From Devosia sp. (GTDB taxonomy: Bacteria; Pseudomonadota; Alphaproteobacteria; Rhizobiales; Devosiaceae), in the NCBI RefSeq assembly GCF_030689745.1, contig NZ_JAUYGL010000012.1, positions 1 to 47,574 on the forward strand: a DNA stretch of 47,574 nt, given 5' to 3'. A program made the position numbers and the translations under genes. The notes below the pieces were generated by a model. It was not told where the DNA came from. It did not search any database and saw only the letters and a program-made list of their open reading frames with translations. Position 1 is the first letter of the stretch; each line of letters opens with the position of its first letter. This document shows positions 15,529-24,506 of the stretch, one piece after another.

Positions 15529-15645
15529 CGTTTCGGCGCTTCATCGGCAAATTTCATCCACCCCCGCCCTCCCCTGAACGGGGAAGAAAGCCCGGATTAC
15601 CGGGCACCTCCAAGTTTATGGTTGATGAGATCTCAACCAGCATGG

Positions 15646-15660
15646 TTAACGCGGCGTTAG
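15646..15660 (+). promoter_or_regulatory. CtrA-like box upstream of flagellin 2
   Basis: TTAACGCGGCGTTAG fits TTAA-N7-TTAA at 7 of 8 positions, with the same first seven and last four bases as the box before flagellin 1. It ends 79 nt before ATG 15739. Confidence 0.5.
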
Positions 15661-15738
15661 GATTTCATGCGTTAAGACTACGTCAACCTCAACTAGAGGC
15701 TTGCGCCGCCGGGTCGGCACCGTAGTGAAGGAACCATG

Positions 15739-17514
15739 ATGTCCGATATTTCTCTTTCGAAGGCCGTTCGGTCGAACCTGCTTTCGCTCCAGGACACGGC
15801 ACGGATGATGGGCCGCACCCAGGAGCGTCTGTCCACCGGCAACAAGGTGAATTCGGCGCTGGATAACCCGACCAATTTCTTCACCGCGTCCTCGCTGAAC
15901 AGCCGAGCCGGCGATCTCAAGTCCCTGATGGACTCGATGGCCAACGGTATTCAGACGCTGGAAGCGGCGGATAACGGCCTGACCTCGATCACCAAGACGC
16001 TGGAATCGATGCAGTCGACACTGCGCCAGGCCCGCCAGGACAAGTCGTTCCAGACCGATTCCTTCTCGCTGGACCCCGAGACCATCGGCGTCGGTCTCGC
16101 CCGCAAGCTCGACTTCACCAATGGTGCCTTCGAAACACCCGGCAGCATCGACCTGCACAAGAATGTCGTTGTTGGGCAAAACGGTTTCGCCAATGGTGGC
16201 ACAGCCGGCAAAGCCGGCACGGTGGAAATCACCACCCCCAGCCTTAACGGCGGCACCGCAATCACCGTGGCCTTCACCGCCGCCGACACCGTCGAGACCT
16301 TTGCCGCCAAGATCAATGCCCATATTGGGACCCTGGACGATAGTGGCGGCGTTAGCGCTCGCGTGTCCAATGGACAGCTCGAAATCGCCAGCGCCAAGGC
16401 TGAAGCCATCACCCTGGGCGGCACGGAACTCGAATATATCGGCCTAGGCGGCGCAGACGAAGCGGCAACGCCGGCAACCCGCGATGGTAGTGGCGCTGTC
16501 GCTGCGGGCGCCATTGGCGCCTTCTCTTTCACCATCAACGGGTTGACGGTCAATGTTGGCGCCGTCAACAACGTTGCGGCAACAGACAACGGCGACGACA
16601 TCGTCGACCAGATCAACAATTCTTCTGCAGCGCAGGCCGCTGGCGTGGTTGCCGTCAACAACGCTGGCACAGTCGAGCTGTCCAACGCCGACGGCAAGAA
16701 CTTCACGGTAAACGGCACCGGTCTCGGCACACTCAATATCACAGCCGGCGTCACCACTGATGGTATTCCGGCCTCTGGCACCGCAGTCCCGCCGGTCCCG
16801 GCCTTTGCAGTCAAGACCGTCGATGAACTGGTACGCGAGATCAATCGGGACACCGACCTCAAGTCCAAGATCCGCGCCAGCAACGACAATGGCAAGCTGC
16901 GCATGGAAAACCTGTCCACCCAGGACCTTGATGTCGCCGGCGTTACCTCGTCAGGCATCGTTGACGGCACCTCATTTGGTGCGGCCAAAATCGCTGGCAA
17001 CTCCGTGCGCGGCGACCTGGCCGGGCAGTTCAACGAGCTGCGCGATCAGCTCGACAAGCTGGCCGACGACGCTTCGTTCAACGGTATCAACCTGTTGCGC
17101 GGCGACAATCTGAAGATCACCTTCAACGAAAACGGTACATCCTCGATCGATATCCAGTCCAAGAATGGCGATGCGCTGAGCGCCGCCAATCTCGGCCTGT
17201 ACGACCTGGTCGCCAAGAACCTCGATGCAGACACCGACATCGACACCTTGCTCGGCGAAGTGAAAATGGCACTGGGCAATGTACGCTCCCAGGCGTCGTC
17301 CTTCGGGTATAATCTGTCGATCGTGCAGAACCGGCAGGATTTCACCAAGGAAATGGTCAATACGCTGCAGACTGGCGCCGCCAATCTGACACTGGCTGAC
17401 ATGAACGAAGAAGCCGCCAACCTGCTGGCCCTGCAGACCCGCCAGTCGCTGTCGTCCTCCTCGCTCTCGCTGGCCAGCCAGGCCGATCAGAGCGTGCTGC
17501 AGCTGCTGCAGTAA
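15739..17514 (+). CDS. fliC: Flagellin 2
   Basis: The 591-residue flagellin shares its N-terminal (DISLSKAVRSNLLSLQ, QERLSTGNKVNSALDNPTNF) and C-terminal helices (NMxNTLQTG-type VNTLQTGAANLTLADMNEEA, DQSVLQLLQ) with flagellin 1. The central domain of about 350 residues has diverged but keeps the same module plan (TPSLNGGTAITVAFTAADTV, FAAKINAHIG, NGQLEIASAK). Start at ATG 15739, with AAGGA 6 nt upstream and an N-terminus matching the paralogue; ATG 15736 is adjacent. It has its own promoter region and terminator, so the two flagellins can be regulated separately. Confidence 0.95.
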   Translation: MSDISLSKAVRSNLLSLQDTARMMGRTQERLSTGNKVNSALDNPTNFFTASSLNSRAGDLKSLMDSMANGIQTLEAADNGLTSITKTLESMQSTLRQARQDKSFQTDSFSLDPETIGVGLARKLDFTNGAFETPGSIDLHKNVVVGQNGFANGGTAGKAGTVEITTPSLNGGTAITVAFTAADTVETFAAKINAHIGTLDDSGGVSARVSNGQLEIASAKAEAITLGGTELEYIGLGGADEAATPATRDGSGAVAAGAIGAFSFTINGLTVNVGAVNNVAATDNGDDIVDQINNSSAAQAAGVVAVNNAGTVELSNADGKNFTVNGTGLGTLNITAGVTTDGIPASGTAVPPVPAFAVKTVDELVREINRDTDLKSKIRASNDNGKLRMENLSTQDLDVAGVTSSGIVDGTSFGAAKIAGNSVRGDLAGQFNELRDQLDKLADDASFNGINLLRGDNLKITFNENGTSSIDIQSKNGDALSAANLGLYDLVAKNLDADTDIDTLLGEVKMALGNVRSQASSFGYNLSIVQNRQDFTKEMVNTLQTGAANLTLADMNEEAANLLALQTRQSLSSSSLSLASQADQSVLQLLQ

Positions 17515-17541
17515 GATTGTTCGGGCAACGATCCAGTATGT

Positions 17542-17566
17542 AAGGCGGGCCATGGCCCGCCTTTAT
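17542..17566 (+). terminator. Intrinsic terminator after flagellin 2
   Basis: AAGGCGGGCC, AT, GGCCCGCCTT (stem at 17542-17563), then TATTGTTTT. It shares the GGCGGGC stem with the terminator of flagellin 1. Confidence 0.85.
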
Positions 17567-17630
17567 TGTTTTCGCCGCCATCACAGGCTAGACCAGTCTT
17601 TCCGATTGCGGAGTCGCGGAGACATACCAA

Positions 17631-18047
17631 ATGGCGCTCAAGGTCGAACTCAAGCCCGGCGAGAAATTACTGGTCGGCAATAGCATCATCACCAATTCTG
17701 ATCAGCGTACGCGATTGTTTATTGCGGGCCGCGCACCAGTGCTGCGCGAAAAGGACATTCTCACCGCCGAAACAGCCAACACCCCTGCCAAGCGCATCTA
17801 TCTGGCCGTGCAACTGATGTATATCGAGGACGATATCGGCACGACCCGCGATGCCTATTTCCTGCTGGTGAACGAATTTATCCTGGCTGTCCCCTCCGCT
17901 ACCGAGCTTGTTAACCAAATCAACAACGAGATATTAACCGGACAGCTATACAAAGCACTCAAGGCCTCTCAACGGCTTATCGAATACGAACAGGATCTGA
18001 TATCCCATGCACCAACAAGGCGCCCAGGCTTACCAACAGACCGCTAA
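17631..18047 (+). CDS. flbT: FlbT, flagellin synthesis regulator
   Basis: The 138-residue protein carries the FlbT signatures LKPGEKLLVGNSIITNSDQR, FIAGRAPVLREKDIL, AKRIYLAVQLMYIE and LLVNEFILAVPSA. FlbT in Caulobacter binds the flagellin mRNA leader and promotes its decay when the hook is incomplete. It sits directly after the two flagellins and overlaps flaF by 41 nt, the usual alphaproteobacterial flbT-flaF pair. The start at ATG 17631 follows GGAG about 8 nt upstream (GCGGAGACATACCAA). Confidence 0.93.
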   Translation: MALKVELKPGEKLLVGNSIITNSDQRTRLFIAGRAPVLREKDILTAETANTPAKRIYLAVQLMYIEDDIGTTRDAYFLLVNEFILAVPSATELVNQINNEILTGQLYKALKASQRLIEYEQDLISHAPTRRPGLPTDR

Positions 18048-18372
18048 TGTCGTAGCATCGTCGCGTGAACGTGAATCCGCGCTGCTCATGAAGGCAGCCG
18101 CTGGCCTGCAGAAAATCAAGGACGAGTGGCCCGACAGCTACGATGACCTGAAGCCCGCGCTAACGTTTAACCGCAAGCTTTGGACAATTTTCGCTGCCTC
18201 GGTGACCAGGGACGACAGCCCGCTGCCCCATGACGTGCGCGAGAATGTTGCCAATCTGTGCATCTTTATCATGAACCAGACCCGCGAAGTGCTGCTGGAG
18301 CCACGGCCCGAAAAGCTGGAAGTCCTGGTGCGCCTGAACCGTCAGATCGCCTCGGGTTTGCGCGGCATGTAG
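18007..18372 (+). CDS. flaF: FlaF, flagellin synthesis/secretion facilitator
   Basis: The 121-residue FlaF has the family pattern QQGAQAYQQTANVVASSRER, ALTFNRKLWTIFAASVTRDD and LPHDVRENVANLCIFIMNQT. FlaF acts opposite FlbT, being needed for flagellin synthesis and export. The gene overlaps flbT by 41 nt in another frame, so translation is linked. A strong bidirectional terminator follows. Confidence 0.93.
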   Translation: MHQQGAQAYQQTANVVASSRERESALLMKAAAGLQKIKDEWPDSYDDLKPALTFNRKLWTIFAASVTRDDSPLPHDVRENVANLCIFIMNQTREVLLEPRPEKLEVLVRLNRQIASGLRGM

Positions 18373-18394
18373 CCCAGCCAGCCCCCGACATACC

Positions 18395-18424
18395 AAAAAC
18401 CCCCGCATCACTGCGGGGGTTTTT
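18395..18424. terminator. Bidirectional terminator between flaF and flgL
   Basis: AAAAACCCCCGCA (18395-18407), loop TCAC, TGCGGGGGTTTTT (18412-18424): a 13-bp stem with T-runs on both strands, between convergent operons. Confidence 0.93.
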
Positions 18425-18453
18425 GCTTGTGATCCGTGCTGGCTGGTGAGCCG

Positions 18454-20526
18454 CTACATATATTTTGACAGGCTCAGCTGGCTCACCATGGAAGTTACCT
18501 GATAGCTCGCCTGTAGCCGCGTCTGCAGCGCCAGGATTTCCATGGCCACGTCTTCCTTGCTCACCGTTTCCACATCGCTGAGCAGATTGTCCAGTTGCGC
18601 CTTGTAGTCGGTGTGCCGCGCTGTTGCGCTCTGCAGCCCGTTATGGGCCACCGCCAGTTCCATCGTCAGTATCTGTACCGAACCACGCTCGGCATTGTGC
18701 GAGGCGGACAATTGCGCCTGCTGCCGGCTGGCCATCGCATCAAATCGCCCATTGGCGCTGCGACGGTCGGCCGTGACGGCCTTTTCATAGTCAGCCAGGG
18801 CGGCAGCGCGCAGCGCTGGATCAGTCTCAGCCATGGCCGCCAGCCGCATCGGCTCACGCGAGGCAAGAATGTTCTCTTCGGTGGGGTAGGTCTCCACCGA
18901 CAGGGAGGCCATCGTCCGCACCAGCCGCAACAGCCCCGATTCATTGCCTTGTATGCCGTAGGCAACGCGCGTGTTGTCATCAATCTGGGCGGTCACGCTC
19001 TGGCGTGGATTGCCCTCTGCCTCAATCGCCGCCTCGGACGCCACGACATTGAGCGCCTTGGCAAAATTGGCTGCGGTTTCAGTGGGGTCCGCGCCGATGG
19101 TAAATTGCCCCACGCCTGCCTTTCCCGTTACCGCCGTGAGCGTCAGGGTGCGCGTGATGGTGCTCGGCGCCGGCTCCTGCAGTGTTACCTCAACGGTCTC
19201 ATCAGCTGCCAGGCCAGCGCCAAACGTCGCGGAGACCGAGCTGCCGGCAGTTGGCGTGGCGGCATTGTAGGTCGTATCGATATTGGCGGTATCAGCAGAG
19301 ACGCCAGTGATCTTGAAGCCGTGCTGGGCCGAAACAGGAAAGTCCCCCGTCAGCGTGGCGGTATCGCCGAGCGAACCAATCTGCATGCGGCCCAGGCCTT
19401 CTGCGGCGACGGCGGGCGACTGCCCCTGATACCACATGACCGTATCAGTATGGTCAGCCACCCGCAGAGCGGTGGCGGTTGCCGGGTCGCCGTCCACCCG
19501 CAGCACTGGCTCGCCTGCACCGTTAAAGAAGTTTTCGGCGGCGGCGAAATTTGATGCCCCGGCGAGTTCGGTTTCACCCACAGCCACCAGTTTGGCGTTG
19601 AGCGCGGCCTGGAAGTTGGCGGCCGTCTCCCCCGAGTCGGCACCGATAATGAACTCATCCACGCCGCCATTTGACTCGGCAGCAGTGGTGGCCCGCAACG
19701 TGATCTGCGTCTCGCTACCGTCCGGCAGGGTGAAACCCAGCGTCACTGTCTGGCCTGACTGGATTTGCTCGGCCGGGTCAGGTTCAAAGGTGACGCTGAG
19801 GCTTTTGGCCGTGGGCGGATTGGTCACCACTGGCGTGGTATAGCTCAAGGCCGTGGCGGACGCGGTTGTGGAGATATTGGACAGTTTGAAGCCGAACGGA
19901 TGCACCCCATCCTCGGTCAGTGTCACTACCGATTCTGTTGCAGGACCGGGGATCGCGGGATCCCCAACCAGCAGGGTTGAACCCAGGCGTCCCTGCCCGT
20001 CCAGCCCCGCATCAGCGGCCTTGCGCTCATTGAGGACGGTCTTGAAGCCCGCTTTGCCGCCCTGCCCATCCAGCAGCACATTGGTATCGGGGACCGGCGC
20101 ACTGTCGGTATTGGTGCCGCCAAACAAATAGCGGCCCGCAACATCGGAATTGAGCAGCGTCACAATTTCATCCAGCCGCGCCTTGGACAGGCTCGGCAGC
20201 GTCGCCATGTTGATATTGTTGGTGCCGTACTGACCTTGCACCGTCGCGTTCCGGCCTTCGCTTTCGATTTTCTGCAGGCGCGTCATGGTCTTGTCGAGAA
20301 AGCTCAGGCGCAGATCAACCGTCGCGATATTGGCGGCAAAGCCCTCGATCTTGCCCAATCGGGAGCGCACCGACAGCGACAGCGGCAGATCGCGTCCCAT
20401 GCCGGCAAGCGTCGAGGTCTTCATCCCCGTGCCCAGTTGCATTTGCAGATCAGCAAAGCGGCCTTGCATCTTGGAGATGACGCCGAAACCGGTCTGCAGC
20501 GGGAACATCGACTTGTTGACGATCAT
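18454..20526 (-). CDS. flgL: FlgL, hook-filament junction protein (long form with duplicated insert)
   Basis: The 690-residue protein has FlgL-type termini: N-terminal FPLQTGFGVISKMQGRFADL and VRSRLGKIEGFAANIATVDL, with LFGGTNTDSAPV; C-terminal VEMEILALQTRLQASYQVTS-like helices ending VSQLSLSKYM. It is far longer than the usual 300-400 residues. The extra length is central and includes two similar modules at about residues 241-322 (FIIGADSGETAANFQAALNA) and 429-504 (FTIGADPTETAANFAKALNV). It joins FlgK to the filament. Start at ATG 20526, 14 nt after the flgK stop, with AGGAG 9 nt upstream. It is the last gene of the flgE-flgK-flgL operon. Confidence 0.92.
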   Translation of the reverse strand: MIVNKSMFPLQTGFGVISKMQGRFADLQMQLGTGMKTSTLAGMGRDLPLSLSVRSRLGKIEGFAANIATVDLRLSFLDKTMTRLQKIESEGRNATVQGQYGTNNINMATLPSLSKARLDEIVTLLNSDVAGRYLFGGTNTDSAPVPDTNVLLDGQGGKAGFKTVLNERKAADAGLDGQGRLGSTLLVGDPAIPGPATESVVTLTEDGVHPFGFKLSNISTTASATALSYTTPVVTNPPTAKSLSVTFEPDPAEQIQSGQTVTLGFTLPDGSETQITLRATTAAESNGGVDEFIIGADSGETAANFQAALNAKLVAVGETELAGASNFAAAENFFNGAGEPVLRVDGDPATATALRVADHTDTVMWYQGQSPAVAAEGLGRMQIGSLGDTATLTGDFPVSAQHGFKITGVSADTANIDTTYNAATPTAGSSVSATFGAGLAADETVEVTLQEPAPSTITRTLTLTAVTGKAGVGQFTIGADPTETAANFAKALNVVASEAAIEAEGNPRQSVTAQIDDNTRVAYGIQGNESGLLRLVRTMASLSVETYPTEENILASREPMRLAAMAETDPALRAAALADYEKAVTADRRSANGRFDAMASRQQAQLSASHNAERGSVQILTMELAVAHNGLQSATARHTDYKAQLDNLLSDVETVSKEDVAMEILALQTRLQASYQVTSMVSQLSLSKYM

Positions 20527-20540
20527 CTCACGCTACTCCT

Positions 20541-22424
20541 TCAAACCGCACCAAGCAGGGCATCAAGTAGTTCCTTGACCACCGAAACCACACGGGCATT
20601 GGCGGAATAGGCGTTCTGCAATTCCATCAGGCGGGCCATTTCCTCGTCCAGATTGACGCCATATTCGGTCTGCATCTGGTCCGAAATCGTGTCCAGCGTC
20701 AGTTGCCGGTCGTCCGCTTTGGTCAGGGCTGCATTGATGGTTGAGCCCTGAAAGCCGATCACCTGACCAATCACTTCACCCAGCTTGCCGGTCAGCTGGA
20801 ACTTGTCAGCATTGGCTGCCGGATTGCCGCCAGAGGTGAAACTCATATTGGCAAGCTGATCGATGACGTAATTGGCCCGGTCGGCATCGCCCAGGGTGCC
20901 CCCGACTTCATGCTGCACCATCAGCTTGTTGTTGGCCACAACCGCGGAATTGACCGAAATTCGGGCTGCAAAGCCCTGCTTTTGCGGTGGATCACCATCC
21001 AGATCATTGGTGTAGGCCGCATTACCCTGGTCGACGAACAGATTGAACGCCAGGCCGGCGCCCTGCAGCCCCGTTGAGGTTGAGCGGACAGTGGCCGATT
21101 GGACATCGGTGTTTCCCACTGCGCCGTCATCGAGTATGCGCAGATTACCCGCACCAGTGCTGCTGATCGTCAGCCCGCTGAACTTGGCATTCAGCGCCGC
21201 TGCGGCAGCTGCGGCCGCAGCGGTCTTGTCGCCCGGCGGAAGGCTCTCTTCGCCCGACAGATCAATGCCGATGACACGCTGGCCCGAAGCATCCAGGTAA
21301 TCGACCGGATCGGTCGAATTGACTACCCGCACCTGCCTGCTCACCCCGTTTTCCGAATAGCTGAACAGCACGTCATTGCCGGGCTTGAGATTGCTCAGAT
21401 CAAGGTCAAAACCCGTGGCAGGTGTGACGGGAACGCCGTCGCTCGCCGCCACACCAGGGTTTTTCACTGTCGAGAAAGCAAGCGCCAGTCCCGACGCGAT
21501 TTCGTCGAGCTGATCCTGCGCTTCGACCAGTGTCTTGTCCCGCAGCGTGACCAGACCGCCCAGTTCGCCGCCCTGCAGCACGCCCTGGGTTACCAGATCG
21601 ATCGTCAATCCGGATGGCGTCGTCAGTGTCAGCTGGCCGACCTTGGTCTCCGACGACAGCGGGTCAAACACCGAGTTGGCAGAGAGGCTGCCAGCGCTTT
21701 CAAACTTGAAAGTCGATACGCCATTGTCAAGCAAGCCGACGCCCGAGCGGGTCATCAGCGCCACAGTCCCGTCGCCACGATAGTCAGCGCGCACGTCGAT
21801 AAGCTCGGCCACGGAGCCGACCAGACGGTCGCGCTGATCGAGCAGCGATGCGCGGGCGCTGTCGGTCATGCCCAGATCAAGCATGCGGTTATTGACCTCG
21901 GCCAGCGAGTTCAGCATGCCGTTCATGTTGTGAACATCAGCGGCGATCTGCCCCTCGGTCTCCTGCCGCATTCCCTGAATGGTACTTGAGAGCCGGTTCA
22001 GGGTCTCCGCCATGGTCTGCGCCGACGCCACGGCGTTTGACCGCGAGGTATAGTCGTCGGGGCTGGTGGCAATCCCCTGCAGGGCGTTCTGCAGGTCGCT
22101 GAACAGGGTATCGAGCGACCCCGTCGATCCCGGCTTGCCCAGGAAGCCCTGCATTCGGTCGAGATAACTCGCCTGAATGGAGGAATTGGCAGTATCCGAT
22201 ACCTGCCGGTTATAATAGGTTTGCAGGCTGGAGTTGAAGGCGCGATTGGCCCCGATGCTGCGTGCATAAGTGCTCGATTGTGCATTGTAATCGACGACAT
22301 TCAACGACTGCCGGTGATAGCCCGGCGTCCCCGAATTGGCGATGTTCTTGCTGACGAGCGCCAACGAATCCTGATTGACCCGCAGACCAGACACAGCGTT
22401 GGTAAGTGAAGTCGTCAGACCCAT
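20541..22424 (-). CDS. flgK: FlgK, hook-associated protein 1
   Basis: The 627-residue protein begins with the FlgK motif LTNAVSGLRVNQDSLALVSK then NIANSGTPGYHRQ, and ends with the D0 helix LQNAYSANARVVSVVKELLD. Middle parts include RDKTLVEAQDQLDEIASGLA. FlgK is the first hook-filament junction protein. ATG 22424 is chosen: the rod-type N-terminus should start just before GLTTSLTNAV, and GAGGAG lies about 10 nt upstream. It is followed after 14 nt by flgL and preceded after about 70 nt by flgE. The FlgN-like protein is its likely export chaperone. Confidence 0.94.
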   Translation of the reverse strand: MGLTTSLTNAVSGLRVNQDSLALVSKNIANSGTPGYHRQSLNVVDYNAQSSTYARSIGANRAFNSSLQTYYNRQVSDTANSSIQASYLDRMQGFLGKPGSTGSLDTLFSDLQNALQGIATSPDDYTSRSNAVASAQTMAETLNRLSSTIQGMRQETEGQIAADVHNMNGMLNSLAEVNNRMLDLGMTDSARASLLDQRDRLVGSVAELIDVRADYRGDGTVALMTRSGVGLLDNGVSTFKFESAGSLSANSVFDPLSSETKVGQLTLTTPSGLTIDLVTQGVLQGGELGGLVTLRDKTLVEAQDQLDEIASGLALAFSTVKNPGVAASDGVPVTPATGFDLDLSNLKPGNDVLFSYSENGVSRQVRVVNSTDPVDYLDASGQRVIGIDLSGEESLPPGDKTAAAAAAAAALNAKFSGLTISSTGAGNLRILDDGAVGNTDVQSATVRSTSTGLQGAGLAFNLFVDQGNAAYTNDLDGDPPQKQGFAARISVNSAVVANNKLMVQHEVGGTLGDADRANYVIDQLANMSFTSGGNPAANADKFQLTGKLGEVIGQVIGFQGSTINAALTKADDRQLTLDTISDQMQTEYGVNLDEEMARLMELQNAYSANARVVSVVKELLDALLGAV

Positions 22425-22494
22425 ATCCTGGGGGCTCCTCAATCAGGAATTACGCCCGGGACACGCGGCCCCGAGCCTTACGAGCAGACCCGCC

Positions 22495-24279
22495 TCAGCG
22501 GATCATATTCAACGCCTCTTGCAGCATCTTGTCGGCCGCACTGACGATACGCGTGCCAGCTGCGTAGGCCTGCTGCGTGACAATCAGCTTGGTGAACTCG
22601 TCGGAAATGTCGGTGTTGGAAGCTTCCAACGCGCCACCGAGAATGCCGCCACCGGACATATCCAGAATGGCCTCACCCGATTCCGACGTCGACGAGAAGA
22701 CGCCGCCATCCAGCCGCTTGAGCTGGTTGATGGCGCTGAACTGCGCCGTGACCACCTGCGCCATGTCGATACGTTCGCCATTCGAATAGGTGGCAACAAC
22801 ACGGCCGCTGTCATTGATGGCCACAGAGACGAACTCGCCGGCGCCATAGCCGTTCTGGTTGAGCGTCGACACGTTCACGGTGCCGTTGACATCAGCAAAC
22901 TGGGAGACGCCATTGGTGTCGTGCTTGAGTTCGACATCACCAATGGCCACACCATTGATGGTCAGATTGGATAGAGTTGTCGATGTGATGCCGGGCGCGA
23001 CCAGCGAGCCATCGGCGCCGAAGGTGTAGGCCTGGCCCGTACTGGTCCACATCGGCGAACCGCCCGTGGCGGAACTATCTGACATATAGAACAGGTTCCA
23101 GGTGTCGTTGCCGCCCGACGCGGCACTGTCGACCTTGGCCCAACGCATCTGAACGTTCGCCGGAGCGCCGTTTGATGCATAAACGGTGATGGCACCGCCA
23201 GCGACCGAGTTGGACTTGAACAGCGCGTCATCACTGGCAGCGATTGTGGTGATCGGATCACGAAGCGGCGCGCTCGAGGTGCTTGGATTGGTCAAGCCGA
23301 CGTTTGTCAGAAGACCCCCGGTACCACCAGTAACCCTGAATTGGGCATGATAATCCACACCAAGATCAATGCTTAGCGCGCCACCAGCAAGCGTAACATT
23401 GGCAGTTGCCGCGGCCGGGCCACCGGACGAGCGCAGCGCCGCCTGCATCTCCGCCCGCACGGTCCCCACAGTGGCAGGGGCGGAGATATCGATGGCCTGA
23501 TTGCCGGTCCCCGTCACAGTGCCATCATTGGTAAATTCAAAGGTGACGGCTGTGCCATTGACGTCCAGGCTAAGCGTGTCCCCATGCGCAAACCGAGTAG
23601 CGCTTTCAGCAGGGTCAGCGTCAGCCCAGGTAGCATTCGTGCCCGCCATCGAAGACGTGGTCGACGTCCCCGCATAGCCCGCGTAGTCAACCGCGTTGAT
23701 CAACTCGCTATTGTAAACCGTTGCGTTATACGCGGTCGTCTTGGGCAATTGCGGCAGGTTGGATTGATAGTTGATCCTGTTGGTTTCCTGCGCCGGCAGG
23801 AAGGCATTGGAAAGCCGGATAACCTCAGGCACCGAGCCCGAAATATTGCCAGTCGTGGTATCGATCGGCAGACCTTTGAGATAGTAGCCGGCGCCGTTGA
23901 CCAGCATACCATCCTTGTCGATCTCGAAATCGCCACGCCTTGTGTAGAAATTGGTACCGGCAAACACGGAATTGCCGTCCGACTGACCAACCTTGGGCTC
24001 AACCACAAAGAATCCGCTAGAGTTCAGCGCGATGAAGGTTTCATTTGACACCGTCTTGATGTCGCCCTGCACATCATTGGTCCCGCGCGACTGCGCCAGC
24101 ACGGCACCAGGCACCTGACGCTTGATCGGCGCGTCGGGGATCAGGTCGATGAAATCGGTCTCGATACGCTTGTAACCCGTGGTCTGCGAGTTCGCGATGT
24201 TGCCCGAAATGTTTTCCAGGGCGTGCGCCTGAGCCCGAAGACCCGTCACTGCACTGGAAAGAGCGCCATAAATGCCCAT
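22495..24279 (-). CDS. flgE: FlgE, flagellar hook protein
   Basis: The 594-residue protein starts GIYGALSSAVTGLRAQAHAL, followed by ENISGNIANSQTTGYKRIET, the classical axial-protein N-terminus. Core motifs are ALNSSGFFVV, FYTRRGDFEIDKDGMLVNGA and the C-terminal ALEASNTDISDEFTKLIVTQ with AYAAGTRIVSAADKMLQEAL. It is longer than enterobacterial FlgE because of an extended D2/D3-like region. ATG 24279 has GGAG about 6 nt upstream. It is the first gene of the flgE-flgK-flgL operon, with a near-perfect -24/-12 promoter about 40 nt upstream of the expected transcript start to ATG. Confidence 0.94.
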   Translation of the reverse strand: MGIYGALSSAVTGLRAQAHALENISGNIANSQTTGYKRIETDFIDLIPDAPIKRQVPGAVLAQSRGTNDVQGDIKTVSNETFIALNSSGFFVVEPKVGQSDGNSVFAGTNFYTRRGDFEIDKDGMLVNGAGYYLKGLPIDTTTGNISGSVPEVIRLSNAFLPAQETNRINYQSNLPQLPKTTAYNATVYNSELINAVDYAGYAGTSTTSSMAGTNATWADADPAESATRFAHGDTLSLDVNGTAVTFEFTNDGTVTGTGNQAIDISAPATVGTVRAEMQAALRSSGGPAAATANVTLAGGALSIDLGVDYHAQFRVTGGTGGLLTNVGLTNPSTSSAPLRDPITTIAASDDALFKSNSVAGGAITVYASNGAPANVQMRWAKVDSAASGGNDTWNLFYMSDSSATGGSPMWTSTGQAYTFGADGSLVAPGITSTTLSNLTINGVAIGDVELKHDTNGVSQFADVNGTVNVSTLNQNGYGAGEFVSVAINDSGRVVATYSNGERIDMAQVVTAQFSAINQLKRLDGGVFSSTSESGEAILDMSGGGILGGALEASNTDISDEFTKLIVTQQAYAAGTRIVSAADKMLQEALNMIR

Positions 24280-24330
24280 GAGATACTCCGTAAGCCCCGT
24301 TGCGCCGTCCGACGCGTTCCCCTCCCTCAA

Positions 24331-24346
24331 TGCAAGCGCAATGCCA
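24331..24346 (-). promoter_or_regulatory. Sigma54 (-24/-12) promoter for flgE-flgK-flgL
   Basis: On the minus strand TGGCATTGCGCTTGCA matches TGGCA[CT]-N5-TTGCA completely, with exact GG-to-GC spacing. The transcript would begin near 24320, about 40 nt upstream of flgE ATG 24279. Confidence 0.8.
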
Positions 24347-24426
24347 ACTCGCTTGGACGTTGAATTTATTGGCTAATTCAATAATCTGGGGTCCGATCAC
24401 TCCCGGCAACCGGCAATAGAGTCCGG

Positions 24427-24451
24427 GCGGGCGGCACAAATTGCCGCCCGC
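24427..24451. repeat. Perfect hairpin between flgE and the P-loop ATPase gene
   Basis: GCGGGCGGCA (24427-24436), loop CAAAT, TGCCGCCCGC (24442-24451). The 10-bp stem is perfect, with no T-run on either side, so it is not a clear terminator. It lies about 55 nt upstream of the chosen ATPase start at 24507. Confidence 0.5.
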
Positions 24452-24506
24452 TTGTGAAGCGGGGGCCGTTGCCGTAATGGAATTGGCCAGAGAATTGGGG
24501 CGTTTT

